DNA from: ATZT02 sp964655115 | GTDB taxonomy: Bacteria; Actinomycetota; Actinomycetes; S36-B12; UBA5976 | Direction: 5' to 3' | Assembly (NCBI GenBank): GCA_964655115.1 | Contig: CAZZKM010000016.1 | Location: 1 to 24,531 of the forward strand | DNA length: 24,531 bases | Shown: positions 23,785 through 24,531 of the stretch, piece by piece | Layout of the letters: every line of letters begins with the position of its first letter | Position numbering within the stretch: the stretch's first letter is position 1 | Position numbers and translations under genes: made by a program | Notes under the pieces: generated by a model | What the model was told of the DNA's origin: nothing | Seen by the model: the letters and a program-made list of their open reading frames with translations, nothing else | Database searches by the model: none

Positions 23785-24531
23785 ATCTCACGACTTACTT
23801 TCTTAGTTTGTTTGAAACCTAATTCATTAAACAATTTCAATATATCTTTCTCTAAGTCATGATTTTCTTTTGCTATACCTGCTATTTCAATAACATTACT
23901 AGAGGAAGATTTAGTTGGCATTTTGATAAAGATTTTTCTTCTTTGCACTCCTAATCCAAAAATCATGCCCACCATGGCAAAAATTGCACCAACTAATGCA
24001 AGGAATCGACCTGGTTCGTAGGCAATTTGGAATGAAGCAAATTGCTTAACTTCGTCAAAAGTAATCACATATTCACCATCTACATTCCAAGTTTTACCTG
24101 GTTTTAATTCTTCTAAGCCAATCTGCGTCATTTTTGAAGTATCAAGTTTGTAGATGCTTTGTGAAATTCCAGCGTTAACACCTAAGTCCCCTTGCCATAA
24201 AGACATAAAAATTTCTGGATTATCTAGTGCTGGGAATGTAGAAATTGGTCCACTAACTGGATCAACAATTGCAGTTGGTAAAAATCTTGCTTCAATGCCT
24301 AACTGTGGATTTGAGTCTGGAATTTTTACAACTCCAGTAGATGAAAAATTTCCATCCTGAGGAAGAAAAACTACTGCATCGGAAAATAATATTTGATTAT
24401 TTTTGTCTCTAACAGTTATAAGGGGAGCATAACCATGCCCGGTTAAAAATATTTTGGTACCTAAAATATTAAATGGTTTATTCACATAAACATTAAAAAG
24501 AGTCTTTAAAGAAAGTAGAAATTCTCTTCTG
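23781..24531 (-). CDS. resB: Cytochrome c biogenesis protein ResB (C-terminal part; 5' end outside window)
   Basis: C-terminal 249 or so residues of ResB, the apocytochrome/haem partner of CcsA. The frame is open to the right edge: upstream of an in-frame GTG at 24485 the codons continue as RREFLLSLKTLFNVY, so that GTG is internal and not the start. Family features are the periplasmic segment with GTKIFLTGHGYAPLITVRD and VVFLPQDGNFSSTG, then a final membrane helix (GRFLALVGAIFAMVGMIFGLG) followed by RRKIFIK on the cytoplasmic side. A 50-residue polar cytoplasmic tail closes the protein. The N-terminal membrane helices would lie beyond the window. Confidence 0.92.
   Translation of the reverse strand, partial: RREFLLSLKTLFNVYVNKPFNILGTKIFLTGHGYAPLITVRDKNNQILFSDAVVFLPQDGNFSSTGVVKIPDSNPQLGIEARFLPTAIVDPVSGPISTFPALDNPEIFMSLWQGDLGVNAGISQSIYKLDTSKMTQIGLEELKPGKTWNVDGEYVITFDEVKQFASFQIAYEPGRFLALVGAIFAMVGMIFGLGVQRRKIFIKMPTKSSSSNVIEIAGIAKENHDLEKDILKLFNELGFKQTKKVSREI

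Noticed and set aside
1..24531. Search for defence systems, mobile elements, CRISPR arrays, tRNA/rRNA genes or an unknown operon
   Set aside because: Nearly every base is accounted for by conserved respiratory and menaquinone genes; the one sizeable non-coding gap is 154 bp and I saw no repeats, transposase fragments or RNA-gene folds.

Overview
The window is an AT-rich (about one third G+C by eye), gene-dense piece of a chromosome, most likely from a streamlined actinobacterium of the freshwater/marine planktonic kind (acI/Nanopelagicales-like or a similarly reduced lineage). The placement rests on four things: a 14-subunit nuo operon whose NuoH, NuoJ and NuoE carry actinobacterial-style C-terminal tails, a MenJ-like geranylgeranyl-reductase-family gene next to menG, a short MenE, and a DUF4229 membrane protein next to a ResB/CcsA system. 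The exact lineage is an inference.

Layout. (1) From 13679 down to 1, minus strand: respiratory complex I, nuoA-B-C-D-E-F-G-H-I-J-K-L-M, plus the first 11 codons of nuoN cut by the left edge. Almost every junction is a 4-bp ATGA overlap, a TAATG overlap or a zero-gap join, so this is one tightly coupled operon. (2) From 13680 to 13833 lies the only sizeable non-coding gap (about 150 bp). It holds an 18-bp near-palindrome, a tandem 8-mer and a 23-codon reading frame of uncertain status. (3) From 13834 to 22717: menaquinone synthesis. menG(ubiE)-menJ run on the minus strand towards nuo. menF diverges from menG. menB-menC-menD run on the minus strand and converge on menF. menE-menA diverge from menB. 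(4) From 22714 to 24531, minus strand: resB (5' end outside the window), ccsA and a DUF4229 protein, i.e. System II cytochrome c maturation, converging on menA.

How it fits together. MenF, MenD, MenC, MenE, MenB, MenA, MenG and the MenJ-like reductase take chorismate to (partly saturated) menaquinone, which is the electron acceptor of the complex I encoded next to them. ResB/CcsA mature the c-type cytochromes further down the same chain. MenH and the DHNA-CoA thioesterase are not in the window.

I found no mobile element, CRISPR array, tRNA or rRNA, no broken gene, and no convincing undescribed system. The points most worth a second look are regulatory and evolutionary. The menG/menF divergent promoter region has a dyad that could supply both -35 boxes for two leaderless transcripts. 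The nuo leader has a palindrome. MenB is of the bicarbonate-type (E. coli/Bacillus) rather than the mycobacterial type. A hairpin spans the menA stop codon.
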